Assembly (NCBI RefSeq): GCF_900101025.1
Contig: NZ_FMUH01000003.1
Coordinates: forward strand, 524,681-588,680
Source: Klenkia marina
GTDB taxonomy: Bacteria > Actinomycetota > Actinomycetes > Mycobacteriales > Geodermatophilaceae
DNA: 64,000 bases
Reading direction: 5' to 3'
Shown here: piece by piece, positions 1 through 9,195 of the stretch
How positions within the stretch are numbered: position 1 is the first letter of the stretch
How the letters are laid out: each line of letters opens with the position of its first letter
Position numbers and translations under genes: made by a program
Notes under the pieces: model-generated
What the model was told of the DNA's origin: nothing
Databases searched by the model: none
The model's input: only the letters and a program-made list of their open reading frames with translations

Positions 1-883
1 CGTAGAGCGCGAGCTGCGGCCCGGCGACCTCGGCCCACGGCACCTCGCGCCCGGCGAGCACCCACCGGTCGCGTGCGGCGGCCGGGTCCAGCCCCAGCGC
101 GTCGAGCACGGCGGCGTCGAGGGGGGCCTTGGCGTTGCCCAGCATCTGGTGCCCGGGCACCGCGGGTTCCCCGGCCCACCCGAGCGTGGCCAGCACACCG
201 GTGCCCACCTCGCGCAGCGTGGCGTTGGCGGGGTGGTTGACCGTCCACATGGCCTCGGCGCCCCCGGCGACCACAGCGTCGGTGGTGTCGACGTCCAGGG
301 CGGCGTTGCGCCGGCGCAGCTCGGCCTGCGACCGGGCGGCGAGGTCCCGCACGGCGTCGGGGTCGGGTCGGGTCGCCTCGACCGCCGCGACCGCCCGGTC
401 GACGTCCCACCCCTGGACGGCGGCGTGCAGCAGCCGGAGGTCGTGGTAGTCGGTGAGCGGGGCGTCCACGCGGGCGCCGTCGGCGTCGTGGGCGTGCACC
501 TGCCAGGGGAACAGGCCCTCGTAGTAGGTGGTGGGCACCCGTACCACGCGGGCGTCGGAGGGCAGCAGCGCGACCAGCTGCTCGCTGCCGCAGCCGGGCA
601 CCCGGTACTCGTCCTTGACCGGCTGGGTGACCAGGACCCCGGCCAGGCCCACCAGCTCGTGCAGCCGGCCCACCTCGGCCTCGTCCATCTCGAACACCGG
701 GGGGAGCCGCACGAACTCGACGCCGTGCTCGGCGCCGGCCGGGGCGACCATGCGGCGGATCGACTCGGCCTGGCAGTTGCCCCACACGAACCCGACCGTG
801 CCGGGCTCGACGGCGGCCGGGTCCAGCTCGTGCCAGCGCCGCAGGTGCTCGGGTACCGGGGTCTCCACCTGCGCGTCGGTCAT
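1..883 (-). CDS. WcbI-type polysaccharide biosynthesis protein, C-terminus cut by window edge
   Basis: The reading frame runs from an ATG at 883 through the window edge with 294 codons and no stop. Near the N-terminus (about residues 35-38) lies GNCQ, in the context VWGNCQAESIRRM. That is the hallmark of the WcbI domain, named after a capsule biosynthesis protein and proposed to be an acetyltransferase. A second polar motif, TTYYEGLFP, lies around residue 120, as expected for members that bind a CoA-like cofactor. The protein probably modifies or helps build a surface polysaccharide, but no glycosyltransferase neighbours are visible on this side, so the substrate is unknown. It is divergent from the MFS gene, with 93 bp between the two starts. 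The family call rests on the GNCQ motif and general layout; the C-terminal part is not visible. Confidence 0.7.
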   Translation of the reverse strand, partial: MTDAQVETPVPEHLRRWHELDPAAVEPGTVGFVWGNCQAESIRRMVAPAGAEHGVEFVRLPPVFEMDEAEVGRLHELVGLAGVLVTQPVKDEYRVPGCGSEQLVALLPSDARVVRVPTTYYEGLFPWQVHAHDADGARVDAPLTDYHDLRLLHAAVQGWDVDRAVAAVEATRPDPDAVRDLAARSQAELRRRNAALDVDTTDAVVAGGAEAMWTVNHPANATLREVGTGVLATLGWAGEPAVPGHQMLGNAKAPLDAAVLDALGLDPAAARDRWVLAGREVPWAEVAGPQLALY

Positions 884-976
884 GGGTCCAGCCTGGGACC
901 TCGCCGCGGCGGCGGCAGGGTGAGATGGGCGACCCCGGCTGGCCAGCGGACCCGGCGCTGCCGCAGGGTGGGACCC

Positions 977-2203
977 GTGTCCGCCGTCGCCGCCCTCCCC
1001 GTCGGCCACCGGGCGGGCGAGCCGGGTCTGCGCCGGGTGTCGCTGGCGATCTTCCTGTCCGGCGTCGCGGTCTTCGCGATGCTCTACGAGCCGCAGGCCC
1101 TGCTGCCCGAGCTCACCCGGGCCTTCGAGGTCACCCCGGCCGGCTCGACGCTGGCGATCTCGGTGTCGACGGTCTCCCTGGCCGTGGGGCTGCTGGTGCT
1201 GGGTCCGCTGTCCGACCGGCGGGGCCGCACCGGGATCCTGCAGCTGAGCCTGGCCGCGTCGGCGCTGCTCGCGGTGGGCATCGCGCTGGCCCCCACCTGG
1301 CCCGTGCTGCTGGTGCTGCGCGCCCTGCAGGGCTTCGCGCTGGCCGGGCTGTCGGCCGTGGCCGTGGCCTACCTGCGCGAGGAGCTGCACCCCTCGGTGA
1401 CCTCCCGGGCGATCGGGCTGTTCATCGCGGGCAACGCGATCGGGGGGCTCACCGGCCGGGTCCTGGGCGGTTTCCTCACCGACCTCGGCGGGTGGCGCGT
1501 GGCCCTGGGCGGGGTGGCCGTGCTGGGCGTCGCGTGTGCGGTCGCCGTCCGGGTGCTGCTGCCGGCGCCCCGCCGCTTCGTGCCGGTGGACCGCTCGGGG
1601 TCGCTGCTGCGCTCGCTGGGCAGCGCGTTCACCGACCCGGCGCTGCTGGCCCTGTACGCCTTCGCGGCTTTCTTGATGGCCGCCAACGTGGCGGTCTACA
1701 ACGCCGGCACCTTCCGGCTGGAGTCGCCGCCCTACGACCTGACGCCGTCGCTGGCCTCGCTGGTGTTCCTCTCCTACCTGCTGGGCTCGGCCAGCTCGCC
1801 CACGGCGGGCTGGCTGGCCGACCGGTTCAGCCGACGGCTGGTCGTGCCGCTGGCCGTCGTGGTCACCGGGGCCGGCATCGCGCTGACCCTGCTGGGGCCG
1901 CTGTGGTGCTTCGTGCTGGGGCTGTGCGTGTTCACCGTCGGGTTCTTCGCCGCGCACTCGGTGGCCAGCGGCTGGGTGGCGGCCCGGGCGGCGCTCGGTG
2001 GTCGCCCGGTCGGCCAGGCCGCCTCGCTCTACTCGTTCTGGTACTACGTCGGCTCGTCGGTGGGCGGCACGCTGGCGGGGCAGGCCTGGCAGGGCGCCGG
2101 GTGGCCGGCGGTCGCCGCATTGTCCGGCGGGCTGTGCGTCGCCGCCTTGCTGCTCACCGTGGTGCTCGGGCGGACCAGGTCGTTGGACCCGGCCCGCCGC
2201 TGA
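977..2203 (+). CDS. MFS transporter, YnfM/AraJ-like
   Basis: This 408-residue membrane protein has about 12 hydrophobic segments, the normal length for the major facilitator superfamily. The first helix region holds EPQALLPEL. The loop between helices 2 and 3 carries LSDRRGR, the family's conserved cytoplasmic motif A, followed by a second half-repeat with LADRFSRR. This layout resembles YnfM-type drug or metabolite exporters; the substrate cannot be read from sequence. The GTG at 977 was chosen because a purine-rich stretch (GGTGGGA) ends a few bases upstream and the hydrophobic core begins about 25 residues later. The open frame extends further upstream without supporting features. It converges with the small gene that follows on the other strand (3 bp apart). 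Confidence 0.82.
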   Translation: MSAVAALPVGHRAGEPGLRRVSLAIFLSGVAVFAMLYEPQALLPELTRAFEVTPAGSTLAISVSTVSLAVGLLVLGPLSDRRGRTGILQLSLAASALLAVGIALAPTWPVLLVLRALQGFALAGLSAVAVAYLREELHPSVTSRAIGLFIAGNAIGGLTGRVLGGFLTDLGGWRVALGGVAVLGVACAVAVRVLLPAPRRFVPVDRSGSLLRSLGSAFTDPALLALYAFAAFLMAANVAVYNAGTFRLESPPYDLTPSLASLVFLSYLLGSASSPTAGWLADRFSRRLVVPLAVVVTGAGIALTLLGPLWCFVLGLCVFTVGFFAAHSVASGWVAARAALGGRPVGQAASLYSFWYYVGSSVGGTLAGQAWQGAGWPAVAALSGGLCVAALLLTVVLGRTRSLDPARR

Positions 2204-2206
2204 GCA

Positions 2207-2380
2207 TCAGGCGTCGTCGGAGTCGACCAGCTCGCGCTCGTGCTGGGTGCGGGCCTCGAGGTTCTCCTGCGAGGGGTGCGGGTCCTTGGCGTGCTCGTGG
2301 TGGTCGGCCGAGACGTTCTCGGTGGGCACCATGACGTCGTCGACGGTGGGGGTGGTCTCGTCCTGGGGGCTGGTCATCAT
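2207..2380 (-). CDS. Small hydrophilic protein coupled to malQ
   Basis: This 57-residue protein, rich in Asp, Glu, His and Thr, has no hydrophobic segment and no recognisable domain. Its ATG at 2380 overlaps the malQ stop codon in an ATGA junction; a second ATG directly follows at 2377. Translation is therefore probably coupled to malQ. It contains the cluster DHHEH and is likely soluble and acidic. I do not recognise a family. The overlap and the codon use, which matches its neighbours, support a real gene, but its role is unknown. Confidence 0.55.
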   Translation of the reverse strand: MMTSPQDETTPTVDDVMVPTENVSADHHEHAKDPHPSQENLEARTQHERELVDSDDA

Positions 2381-4224
2381 CCACCGGTGACCCGGCGTGG
2401 CGGGCCCGAAACGTCCCCGCCGAGCGCCTTCGCCGTGGCCCGGACGCCGGGGTGCCCCGCCAGCTGGTCGACCGGCACCGGCAGCGGCAGCCGCCAGTTG
2501 GGCCGCTCCATCGCACCGGGCACGTTGGGTCGCCGCTCCACCCCGAGGGCGTCGTCGAGCGTCGCCGACAGCAGCAGGCAGGGGGCGGTCGCCAGCAGCG
2601 CGTGCGCCCGCTCGACGGCCTTGGCCACGCCCATGCGCTTCGTGGGTCCGGCGGGGTGGTCGGTGAGGTGGGCCAGCAGCTGCTGGCGGTCGCGCTCCAG
2701 CTGGTCGGCCTCGCCGGTGCCCAGCTCGACCTGCTCGGCGACGTCGGACCCGGTCCACAGCCCCGCCACGGTCGGCAGGTCGTGGGTGGTGATCGCGCCC
2801 ATGGCGGCGGCCGGCCAGTCGGCGGGGGCGTCGTCCTCGAACCACAGCAGGCGGTAGGAGAGCACGCCGTGCTCGGCCATGGCCTCGCGGACGCCGTCCT
2901 CGACCGTGCCGAGGTCCTCGCCGACGACGACGGCCTGCGCGCGGTGGCTCTCCAGCGCGACGATGCCGAGCAGGTCCTCGGCCGGGTAGCGCACGTAGGC
3001 GCCCTGCACGGGGTCGCCGCCGGGCACCCACCACAGCCGGAACAGCCCCATCACGTGGTCGATGCGCAGGCCGCCGGCGCCGGCCATCGTCGCCCGGATC
3101 GACTCGACGAAGGGTGCGTAGTCCGCCGCCCGCAGCCGCCACGGCACCAGCGGCGGGGAGCCCCAGTCCTGGCCCTTGGCGTTGAACGCGTCGGGCGGTG
3201 CGCCCACGCTGACGCCCTCGGCGAGCACGTCCTGCCAGGCCCACGCGTCGGCGCCGCCGCCGGAGACGCCGATGGGGAGGTCCTGGATCACCGTGAGGTC
3301 GCCGGTGGCGGCGGCCAGCTGGCCGTCGAGCAACCACTGCAGCCAGGCGTGGAAGGCCACCTGCGGCTCGTGGTCGGTCGACCACGCCCGGACGGCGTCC
3401 GAGCGCGGGTCGCGCAGGTCGGCCGGCCAGTCGGGCCAGTTCGCCCCGTGCTCGTCGGCGATCGCGGCCCAGTTGGCCCAGTCCTGCAGCTGCTGGCCCT
3501 GGTGCCACCACCAGTCGCGGAAGCCCTCCGGGGAGGGGTCGGCGTCGAAGGTGCGCTGCAGCACGGCCCGCTTGAACGCCCAGATCGGGTCGCGGTCGAC
3601 CAGCTCGGCCCCGTTGAGCTCGGCGGCGCGGGCCCGGTCGTCGTCGGTGAGCTGCACGCCGGGGACGTCGTCCAGGCGCAGGTAGACCGGGTTGCGGAAG
3701 CGGCGGGTGGCCGGCAGGTAGGGGCTGTCCTCCTGCTCGGGGCCGGGCCCCACGGCGTGCAGCGGGTTGACCAGCACGAAGCCGGCGCCCTGCGACTCGG
3801 CCAGCTCGCGGACGGTGCGCAGGTCGGCGAGGTCGCCGATGCCGGCCGACCCGGTGCCGCGGGCGGCGTAGAGCTGTACGGCCCAGCCCCAGCTGCGCTG
3901 CTCGGGCAGGAAGCAGCGGCCCGGGTGCACCACGAGCAGCCGGTCCCGGCCGTCCGGCGTGCGGAGGCGGTGGTAGCCCAGCGGCATGTCCTCGGGCAGC
4001 TCGCCGTCGACGTCGACGCTGGTGCCGTCCTCGCAGACCACCAGTGCGCGGTCGACCTCCAGCACGTCGCCGGGGACGGCCACGATCGGGGCGGTGTCCT
4101 CGAGGTCGGCCGGCGGCTCGCCGATGACCTCGCGCAGCCGCTCGATGGTCGCCCGGTCGACGGTGTGCTCGGTGTCGAGCGCGTCGAGCCAGCTGTCGTC
4201 GATCCCCCAGCGGTCTGTGCTCAC
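2377..4224 (-). CDS. malQ: 4-alpha-glucanotransferase (amylomaltase), GH77
   Basis: MalQ transfers alpha-1,4-glucan segments between maltodextrins and releases glucose, in cytoplasmic maltose and glycogen metabolism. The protein has 615 residues, within the family range. Catalytic GH77 motifs are visible: LRIDHVMG near residue 388 (nucleophile Asp), VVGEDLGT near 435 (acid/base Glu) and THDLPT near 481 (third Asp). The N-terminal ~120 residues form a beta-rich domain seen in the actinobacterial type. The start is GTG at 4224; the gene lies downstream of the CitE-like gene with a 43-bp gap and overlaps the following small gene by four bases. Another alpha-glucan enzyme (GH13) is encoded at 9192, so this area has some bias to glucan metabolism. 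Confidence 0.93.
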   Translation of the reverse strand: MSTDRWGIDDSWLDALDTEHTVDRATIERLREVIGEPPADLEDTAPIVAVPGDVLEVDRALVVCEDGTSVDVDGELPEDMPLGYHRLRTPDGRDRLLVVHPGRCFLPEQRSWGWAVQLYAARGTGSAGIGDLADLRTVRELAESQGAGFVLVNPLHAVGPGPEQEDSPYLPATRRFRNPVYLRLDDVPGVQLTDDDRARAAELNGAELVDRDPIWAFKRAVLQRTFDADPSPEGFRDWWWHQGQQLQDWANWAAIADEHGANWPDWPADLRDPRSDAVRAWSTDHEPQVAFHAWLQWLLDGQLAAATGDLTVIQDLPIGVSGGGADAWAWQDVLAEGVSVGAPPDAFNAKGQDWGSPPLVPWRLRAADYAPFVESIRATMAGAGGLRIDHVMGLFRLWWVPGGDPVQGAYVRYPAEDLLGIVALESHRAQAVVVGEDLGTVEDGVREAMAEHGVLSYRLLWFEDDAPADWPAAAMGAITTHDLPTVAGLWTGSDVAEQVELGTGEADQLERDRQQLLAHLTDHPAGPTKRMGVAKAVERAHALLATAPCLLLSATLDDALGVERRPNVPGAMERPNWRLPLPVPVDQLAGHPGVRATAKALGGDVSGPPRRVTGG

Positions 4225-4267
4225 CGCCCCATCCTCGGGGCTCGCGGGGCGGTGAGCACCCCGGGCG

Positions 4268-5107
4268 TCAGGCGGGCTGCACGCCGAACGCCGTCGCCAG
4301 GTTCATGATCTTGCGGGCCCGGCCGAGACGGGGCAGGTCGCTGCCGTCGCGGATGACCTGGCCGCGGGCGTCGAAGTCGGCCAGGAAGTCGGTGGCCCAG
4401 GCGACGTCGGACGGCGTGGGCGAGATGACCTCGTTGATCACCGGCAGCTGGTCGGTGTCCAGGCAGAGCTTGCCGGTGAGGCCCAGGGAGACGGTGACCT
4501 CGGTGGCCTCGCGCAGCACGCCGTGGCTGGAGCCGACCGTCGGTCCGTCGATCGGGCCGGGCAGGCCACCGACGCGGCTGCCCACGACCAGGCGCGAGCG
4601 CGGGTAGGCCATGGCGAGGTCGTCGGCGGCGGTGCCGGTGTCGCGGCGGTAGTCACCCGACCCGAAGGCCAACCGGAAGGCCCCGCGGGCCTTGGCGATG
4701 TGCACGGCCTCCTCGATGCCCAGCGCGGACTCGACCAGCGCGAGCACCCGGGTGGCACCGCCGAGGCGGTCGTAGGTCTCGGTGACGTGCTCGGCGGCCT
4801 CGGTCTTGGCCAGCATCACGCCGGCCAGGCCCGGGAGGCCGGCCAGCGCGGCGACGTCGTCGGCCCAGAACGGGGTGGAGTGGTCGTTGATCCGCACCCA
4901 GGCCTGGCGGTCGCGCTGCGTCGACAGGTAGTCGACCACCGAGGCGCGGGCGTCGGGCTTGGCCTTGGGGTCGACGGCGTCCTCGATGTCGAGGATCACC
5001 TGGTCGGCCCGCGACGCCAGCTTCTCGTCGAACTCGGCGTGTCCCCGGGCGCCGTTGACCAGCAGCCAGGAGCGGGAGATGTCGGCTTCCACGTGTCGTC
5101 TCTGCAC
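4268..5107 (-). CDS. HpcH/HpaI aldolase / CitE-like lyase
   Basis: This 279-residue protein belongs to the citrate lyase beta-subunit-like family (HpcH/HpaI, TIM barrel). These enzymes cleave or form C-C bonds of acyl-CoA or oxo-acid substrates with Mg2+. Visible family features are ILDIEDAV near residue 40, an Arg in AWVRIND, the metal-binding Glu in ALVESALG near 125, and the Asp in FGSGDYRRD near 150. No citrate lyase alpha or gamma genes are nearby, so it is a stand-alone CitE-like enzyme, as in many actinobacteria. Related stand-alone proteins act on citramalyl-CoA or malyl-CoA; the substrate here is not determined. The start at 5107 gives the usual N-terminus shortly before SWLLVNGA. 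Confidence 0.82.
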   Translation of the reverse strand: MQRRHVEADISRSWLLVNGARGHAEFDEKLASRADQVILDIEDAVDPKAKPDARASVVDYLSTQRDRQAWVRINDHSTPFWADDVAALAGLPGLAGVMLAKTEAAEHVTETYDRLGGATRVLALVESALGIEEAVHIAKARGAFRLAFGSGDYRRDTGTAADDLAMAYPRSRLVVGSRVGGLPGPIDGPTVGSSHGVLREATEVTVSLGLTGKLCLDTDQLPVINEVISPTPSDVAWATDFLADFDARGQVIRDGSDLPRLGRARKIMNLATAFGVQPA

Positions 5108-5140
5108 GGCCGGTCATCATCCTCGGCGCCGCGGTGTGAC

Positions 5141-7585
5141 TCATCCCCGGGGCTTCGCCCGGCGAGTCGGCACCGCGGCGGCCGGGTCCTCGGGCCACGG
5201 GTGGCGGGGGTAGCGGCCGCGCAGCTCGCTGCGGACGGCGGGGTAGCCGGTGGTCCAGAACCCGGCCAGGTCGCCGGTCGTGGCGACCACGCGGCGGGCG
5301 GGGGAGAGCAGCTCGAGCCGCAGCGGCCGCCCGGCGACCACCGGGGTGTCCGCCCAGCCGAAGGCCTCCTGCACCCGCATGGACGCCGTGGGGCTCTCGG
5401 GGTTCGTGTAGTCCACCCGGTGCCCGGTGCCGCCGGGCACGGTGACCTTCTCCGGGACGACGTCGTCCAGCGTCCCGGCGACCTGCCACGGCACCAGCGC
5501 CCGCAACGCGGCCACCACGTCCAGCCGTCGCAGGTCGGCGCGGCTGCGGGCCGCCTGCACCTGGGGGGTGGCGCCCAGCGCGGCGCGCAGGGCCTGGTCG
5601 TCGACGGCCGGCCAGGGCTCGCCCAGCCCGGCGGCTGCTGCGGCCAGGCGCTGCCGCAGCGAGGTGGCGGCCGGCGTCCAGCGCAGCAGGTCCAGGCCCT
5701 CGGTGCGCAGGCCCTCGGCGACGGCGGCGGCGACCAGCGCGGGGTCGGGGTCGGGCAGCGGCCGCTCGGTGAGCACGATCGCGCCCAGCCGCTCGACGCG
5801 GGCTGCTCGCACGTCGCCGTCGCGCCACACGACCTCGGGGCCGTCGGTGTGGTCGCCGACCTCCAGGGCGGTGACCTGGTCCACGGCGACCGCGAGCCGG
5901 ACGCGGGCGTCCCGCCGTCCCGGCGCCCGGTCGGCCGCGGCGACCGCGATCCACTCGGCACCCGCCAGCGCCGTCCCCGGGGGCAGCTCGGCGCCGGTGC
6001 CGGCGGCCAGCAGGTAGGTGCGCTCGGTGCGCGGCCGGCGCCGGGCCAGCCACTCGGGGTGGGCCAGCGCGGTGACCAGACCGGCAGCGGTGTCGTCGGG
6101 GATGCCGGTCCGACGGGCGTCGGGCACGGCGCGCTCGAGTCGGGCCACCTCGTCGCGCCATGCACCCGAGTCCCGACCACCCCGGGCCTCCCGCAGGGCG
6201 GCCGCCAGGTCGTCCGAGCGCGGGCTGCTGTCGGCCGACAGCAGGGCCACCACCTCAGCGGCCCGGCGGCGGCCGACCAGCGGGGCGCCGTCGAGCAGGG
6301 CGCGGGCCAGCCGCGGGTGGGCGCCGACACCGGTCAGCCGGCGTCCGCGCCCGGTGACCCGGCCGGCGTCGTCGACGGCGCCGAGGGTGCGCAGCGTCTG
6401 GTCGGCGACGGTCATCGCGGCGGTCGGCGGTGGGTCCAGCAGCGCCAGGCCGGCCCCGCCGGGGGCGCCCCAGGTGGCCAGCTCGAGGGCGACCTGGGTG
6501 AGGTCGGCGGTGGCCATCTCCGGTTCGGGGGCGGCGGGTCGGCGGGCGTGCTCGGTCGCCGACCACAGCCGGTAGACCCGGCCGGGGCCCTCGCGCCCGG
6601 CCCGACCGGCCCGCTGGGTCGCCGCGGCCTGCGACGCCGGCACGGTGACCAGGGCGCCCAGCCCGCGGGACAGGTCGACCCGCGGGGTGCGGGCCAGGCC
6701 GGCGTCGACGACCACCCGGACGCCGGGCACCGTCAGGCTGGACTCGGCGACGTCGGTGGCCAGCACCACCCGGCGCCGTGGCCCGGCGGTCAGCGCGGCG
6801 TCCTGCTCGGCGGTGGGCAGCCGGCCGTGCAGCGGGCGCACGTCGACGTCCAGCCCACCCAGACGGCGCTGCACCCCGCCGATCTCGGCGGCGCCGGGCA
6901 GGAACACCAGCACGTCGTGCTCGGTCTCGGCCAGGGCCCGGCGCACGGTGTCGGCCACCGCGTCGAGCAGCCGGGGGTCCACCCGGGTGCCCAGCGGGGG
7001 CTGCACCGGCGGCGACGGCGGGCACCACACGGTCTCGACGTCGAACAGCGCGCCGGTCGCCTCGACCACGGGCGCGCCGCCCAGCAGCGCGGCCAGCCGC
7101 TCGGCCTGGGCGGTCGCCGACATGGCCAGCAGCCGCAGCTCGGGCCGCAACGCCGCCCGGACGTCGAGGGTGAACGCGAGCGCGAGGTCGGTGTCGGTGT
7201 GCCGCTCGTGCACCTCGTCGAGGACGACGACGTCGACCCCGGGCAGCTCGGGGTCGGCCTGCAGCCGGCGCAGCAGCAGGCCGGTGGTGACCACCTCGAC
7301 GCGGGTGGCGGCCGACCGGCGGGAGTCGCCGCGCACGCTGTAGCCGACCCGCTGCCCGACGTCCTCGCCGAGCAGCGAGGCCATCCGCCGGGCGGCAGCG
7401 CGGGCGGCCACCCGCCGCGGCTCGGCGACCAGCACCCGGGCCTCCCCGGCGAGGGCCAGCGGCACCAGCGTCGTCTTGCCGGTGCCCGGGGGCGCCACCA
7501 GCACGGCACTGCCGTGCGCGTCCAGTGCGGCCGTGAGCTCGGGCAGCACCGCCCGCACCGGCAGGTCGACGTCGCGGGGCAGCAC
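5141..7585 (-). CDS. hrpB: ATP-dependent helicase HrpB
   Basis: HrpB is a DEAH-box RNA helicase of superfamily 2. This copy has 814 residues, matching the usual ~800. Walker A (APPGTGKTT) lies at residues 31-39, DEVH at 123-126, SAT near 150 and the arginine-finger motif QRAGRAGREGPG in the second RecA domain. The C-terminal third carries the HrpB-specific region. The GTG at 7585 is chosen because VLPRDVDLPVR opens the family's normal N-terminus; longer in-frame starts upstream would run into the neighbouring gene and encode low-complexity Pro/Ser/Arg sequence. The function in actinobacteria is not established. It is 25 bp downstream of the hypothetical gene on the same strand. Confidence 0.9.
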   Translation of the reverse strand: MLPRDVDLPVRAVLPELTAALDAHGSAVLVAPPGTGKTTLVPLALAGEARVLVAEPRRVAARAAARRMASLLGEDVGQRVGYSVRGDSRRSAATRVEVVTTGLLLRRLQADPELPGVDVVVLDEVHERHTDTDLALAFTLDVRAALRPELRLLAMSATAQAERLAALLGGAPVVEATGALFDVETVWCPPSPPVQPPLGTRVDPRLLDAVADTVRRALAETEHDVLVFLPGAAEIGGVQRRLGGLDVDVRPLHGRLPTAEQDAALTAGPRRRVVLATDVAESSLTVPGVRVVVDAGLARTPRVDLSRGLGALVTVPASQAAATQRAGRAGREGPGRVYRLWSATEHARRPAAPEPEMATADLTQVALELATWGAPGGAGLALLDPPPTAAMTVADQTLRTLGAVDDAGRVTGRGRRLTGVGAHPRLARALLDGAPLVGRRRAAEVVALLSADSSPRSDDLAAALREARGGRDSGAWRDEVARLERAVPDARRTGIPDDTAAGLVTALAHPEWLARRRPRTERTYLLAAGTGAELPPGTALAGAEWIAVAAADRAPGRRDARVRLAVAVDQVTALEVGDHTDGPEVVWRDGDVRAARVERLGAIVLTERPLPDPDPALVAAAVAEGLRTEGLDLLRWTPAATSLRQRLAAAAAGLGEPWPAVDDQALRAALGATPQVQAARSRADLRRLDVVAALRALVPWQVAGTLDDVVPEKVTVPGGTGHRVDYTNPESPTASMRVQEAFGWADTPVVAGRPLRLELLSPARRVVATTGDLAGFWTTGYPAVRSELRGRYPRHPWPEDPAAAVPTRRAKPRG

Positions 7586-7610
7586 CCGGCCAGTCTGCCC
7601 GTCGGCGGGA

Positions 7611-8099
7611 TCAGGACCCGCCGGCCATGCCCTCGGCGAGCGCGCCGAGCACGCTGCCCCGGCCCGGCCCCAGCACGTGCGCGAACAGCGCGCAGGCGAG
7701 CTCGTCGTCGGGGGACAGGACGGCGCGCAGCTCGACCGCCGGGCCGCGGATCTCCCGGTGCGCGGTGGCGATCCAGACGCCGTCGCCCAGCACCCGGGCC
7801 CGCCTCGAGGTGCGGTGCTCGAACTCGTAGCGGGCCCCACCCAGCGGCAGCGACCCGCGGGTGCGGGCCCGCCGCGTGCCCCACCGGCGCAGGCCGTTGC
7901 GCAGGGTGGTGGTCGACCCGTCGGGCAGCTGCACCTCCACCACCTGCCGGGCGCGGGGATGCACCCGCATCCGGCCGAGGCCGTGCACCCGGGCCCGCTC
8001 GGCGCCGGAGCCGTCCAGCAGCGAGAGGTAGGACCTGTCCGGTGGCTTGGTCACCCGCCAGTCGCGGGCGGACAGGAAGGGCTGCACGTCGGTGATCAT
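7611..8099 (-). CDS. Hypothetical protein upstream of hrpB
   Basis: This is a protein of about 162 residues without a domain I recognise. Its middle (RVHPRARQVVEVQLPDGS...) alternates charged and hydrophobic residues as in a beta-rich fold, and the C-terminal 40 residues look helical (SPDDELACALFAHVLG). No membrane segment or signal peptide is seen. The ATG at 8099 is preferred; an in-frame GTG at 8123 would add eight residues. It is divergent from the LLM oxidoreductase and precedes hrpB by 25 bp on the same strand, so the two may be co-transcribed. Its function is unknown. Confidence 0.6.
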   Translation of the reverse strand: MITDVQPFLSARDWRVTKPPDRSYLSLLDGSGAERARVHGLGRMRVHPRARQVVEVQLPDGSTTTLRNGLRRWGTRRARTRGSLPLGGARYEFEHRTSRRARVLGDGVWIATAHREIRGPAVELRAVLSPDDELACALFAHVLGPGRGSVLGALAEGMAGGS

Positions 8100-8145
8100 C
8101 CCCGGCCGGGTCGCCGCGGGCACCCACAGCCGCTACACATCTCGG

Positions 8146-9195
8146 GTGACCGTCATCGGCTTCCACGCCAGCCACGAGCAGATCCCGCCCTCGGAGCTGC
8201 TCACCGCCGTCCAGCACGCCGAGCAGGTCGGGTTCACCGCCGCGATGTGCTCGGACCACCTCGAGCCGTGGTCGGTGCGCCAGGGCCAGTCCGGGTTCGC
8301 CTGGTCGTGGCTGGGGGCCGCGCTGGCGACGACGTCGCTGCCCTTCGGCGCGGTCAACGCGCCCGGCCAGCGGTACCACCCGGTGATCATCGCGCAGGCG
8401 ATCGCGACGCTGGCGCAGATGAACCCGGGTCGGTTCTGGGTCGCGCTGGGCTCGGGCGAGTTGATGAACGAGCACATCACCGGCCAGCAGTGGCCGCGCA
8501 AGGAGCTGCGCGACGCCCGGCTGCGCGAGTGCGTGGACGTCATCCGGGCGCTGCTGGCCGGCGAGGAGGTCACCCACGACGGCCTGGTCACCGTGGACCG
8601 GGCGCGGGTCTGGTCGCTGCCCGAGCAGCAGCCCGCGCTCGTCTGCCCGGCCGTCACCGCGGCCACCGCCCGCCGGGGGGCCGACTGGGCCGACGGCCTG
8701 ATCACCATCAACCAGCCGCACGACCGGCTGCGCGAGGTGCTGGCGGCCTACCGCGACGCCGGCGGGCACGGCCCGGCCACGGTGCAGGTGCACCTGTCGT
8801 GGGCGCCGACGGACGAGGAGGCGCTGGAGATCGCGTACGACCAGTGGCGGTCGAACCTGCTGCCGCCGCCCACGTGCTGGGAGCTCGAGGGCGCGGAGAG
8901 CTTCGACCAGGTCGGCGAGCTGGTGACCCGCGAGCAGGTGCGCGAGGCCGTGCAGGTGTCCGCCGACCTCGGGCAGCACGCCGCGTGGATCGCCGAGTAC
9001 GCCGAGCTCGGGTTCGACCAGGTCGTGCTGCACCACGTCGGGCAGACGCAGACGGCGTTCCTGGACGCGTTCGGGTCGCACGTGCTGCCGCAGCTCGACG
9101 TCACCCGGCCGGGGCCCGCGGTGGCCATCGACCCGCCGGGGCCCGAGGGTGTGCGCCGTCCCGAGCAGGAGCCGCAGCCGGCCGTGCTGGCATGA
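8146..9195 (+). CDS. LLM-class flavin-dependent oxidoreductase (TIGR03885-like)
   Basis: This 349-residue luciferase-like monooxygenase-fold protein uses FMN or F420. The N-terminus VIGFHASHEQ and the segments CSDHLEPW, NPGRFWVALGSGE and GADWADG are typical of the TIGR03885 subgroup, which is usually annotated as a non-F420 (FMN-type) oxidoreductase. The GTG at 8146 was chosen because VIGFHASHE is the start of the barrel. A TACACAT sequence 6 bp upstream could be a -10 element of a leaderless transcript. The stop overlaps the ATG of the GH13 gene (ATGA), so the two are translationally coupled. From memory, this pairing with a trehalose-synthase-like gene recurs in actinobacteria; the reaction is unknown. 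Confidence 0.85.
   Translation: MTVIGFHASHEQIPPSELLTAVQHAEQVGFTAAMCSDHLEPWSVRQGQSGFAWSWLGAALATTSLPFGAVNAPGQRYHPVIIAQAIATLAQMNPGRFWVALGSGELMNEHITGQQWPRKELRDARLRECVDVIRALLAGEEVTHDGLVTVDRARVWSLPEQQPALVCPAVTAATARRGADWADGLITINQPHDRLREVLAAYRDAGGHGPATVQVHLSWAPTDEEALEIAYDQWRSNLLPPPTCWELEGAESFDQVGELVTREQVREAVQVSADLGQHAAWIAEYAELGFDQVVLHHVGQTQTAFLDAFGSHVLPQLDVTRPGPAVAIDPPGPEGVRRPEQEPQPAVLA

Noticed and set aside
4523..8095. Very long open frame on the plus strand opposite malQ-downstream genes, citE and hrpB
   Set aside because: It is antisense to genes with clear catalytic motifs, is low-complexity Gly/Arg/Gln/Val protein, and reflects the high GC content that removes stop codons.
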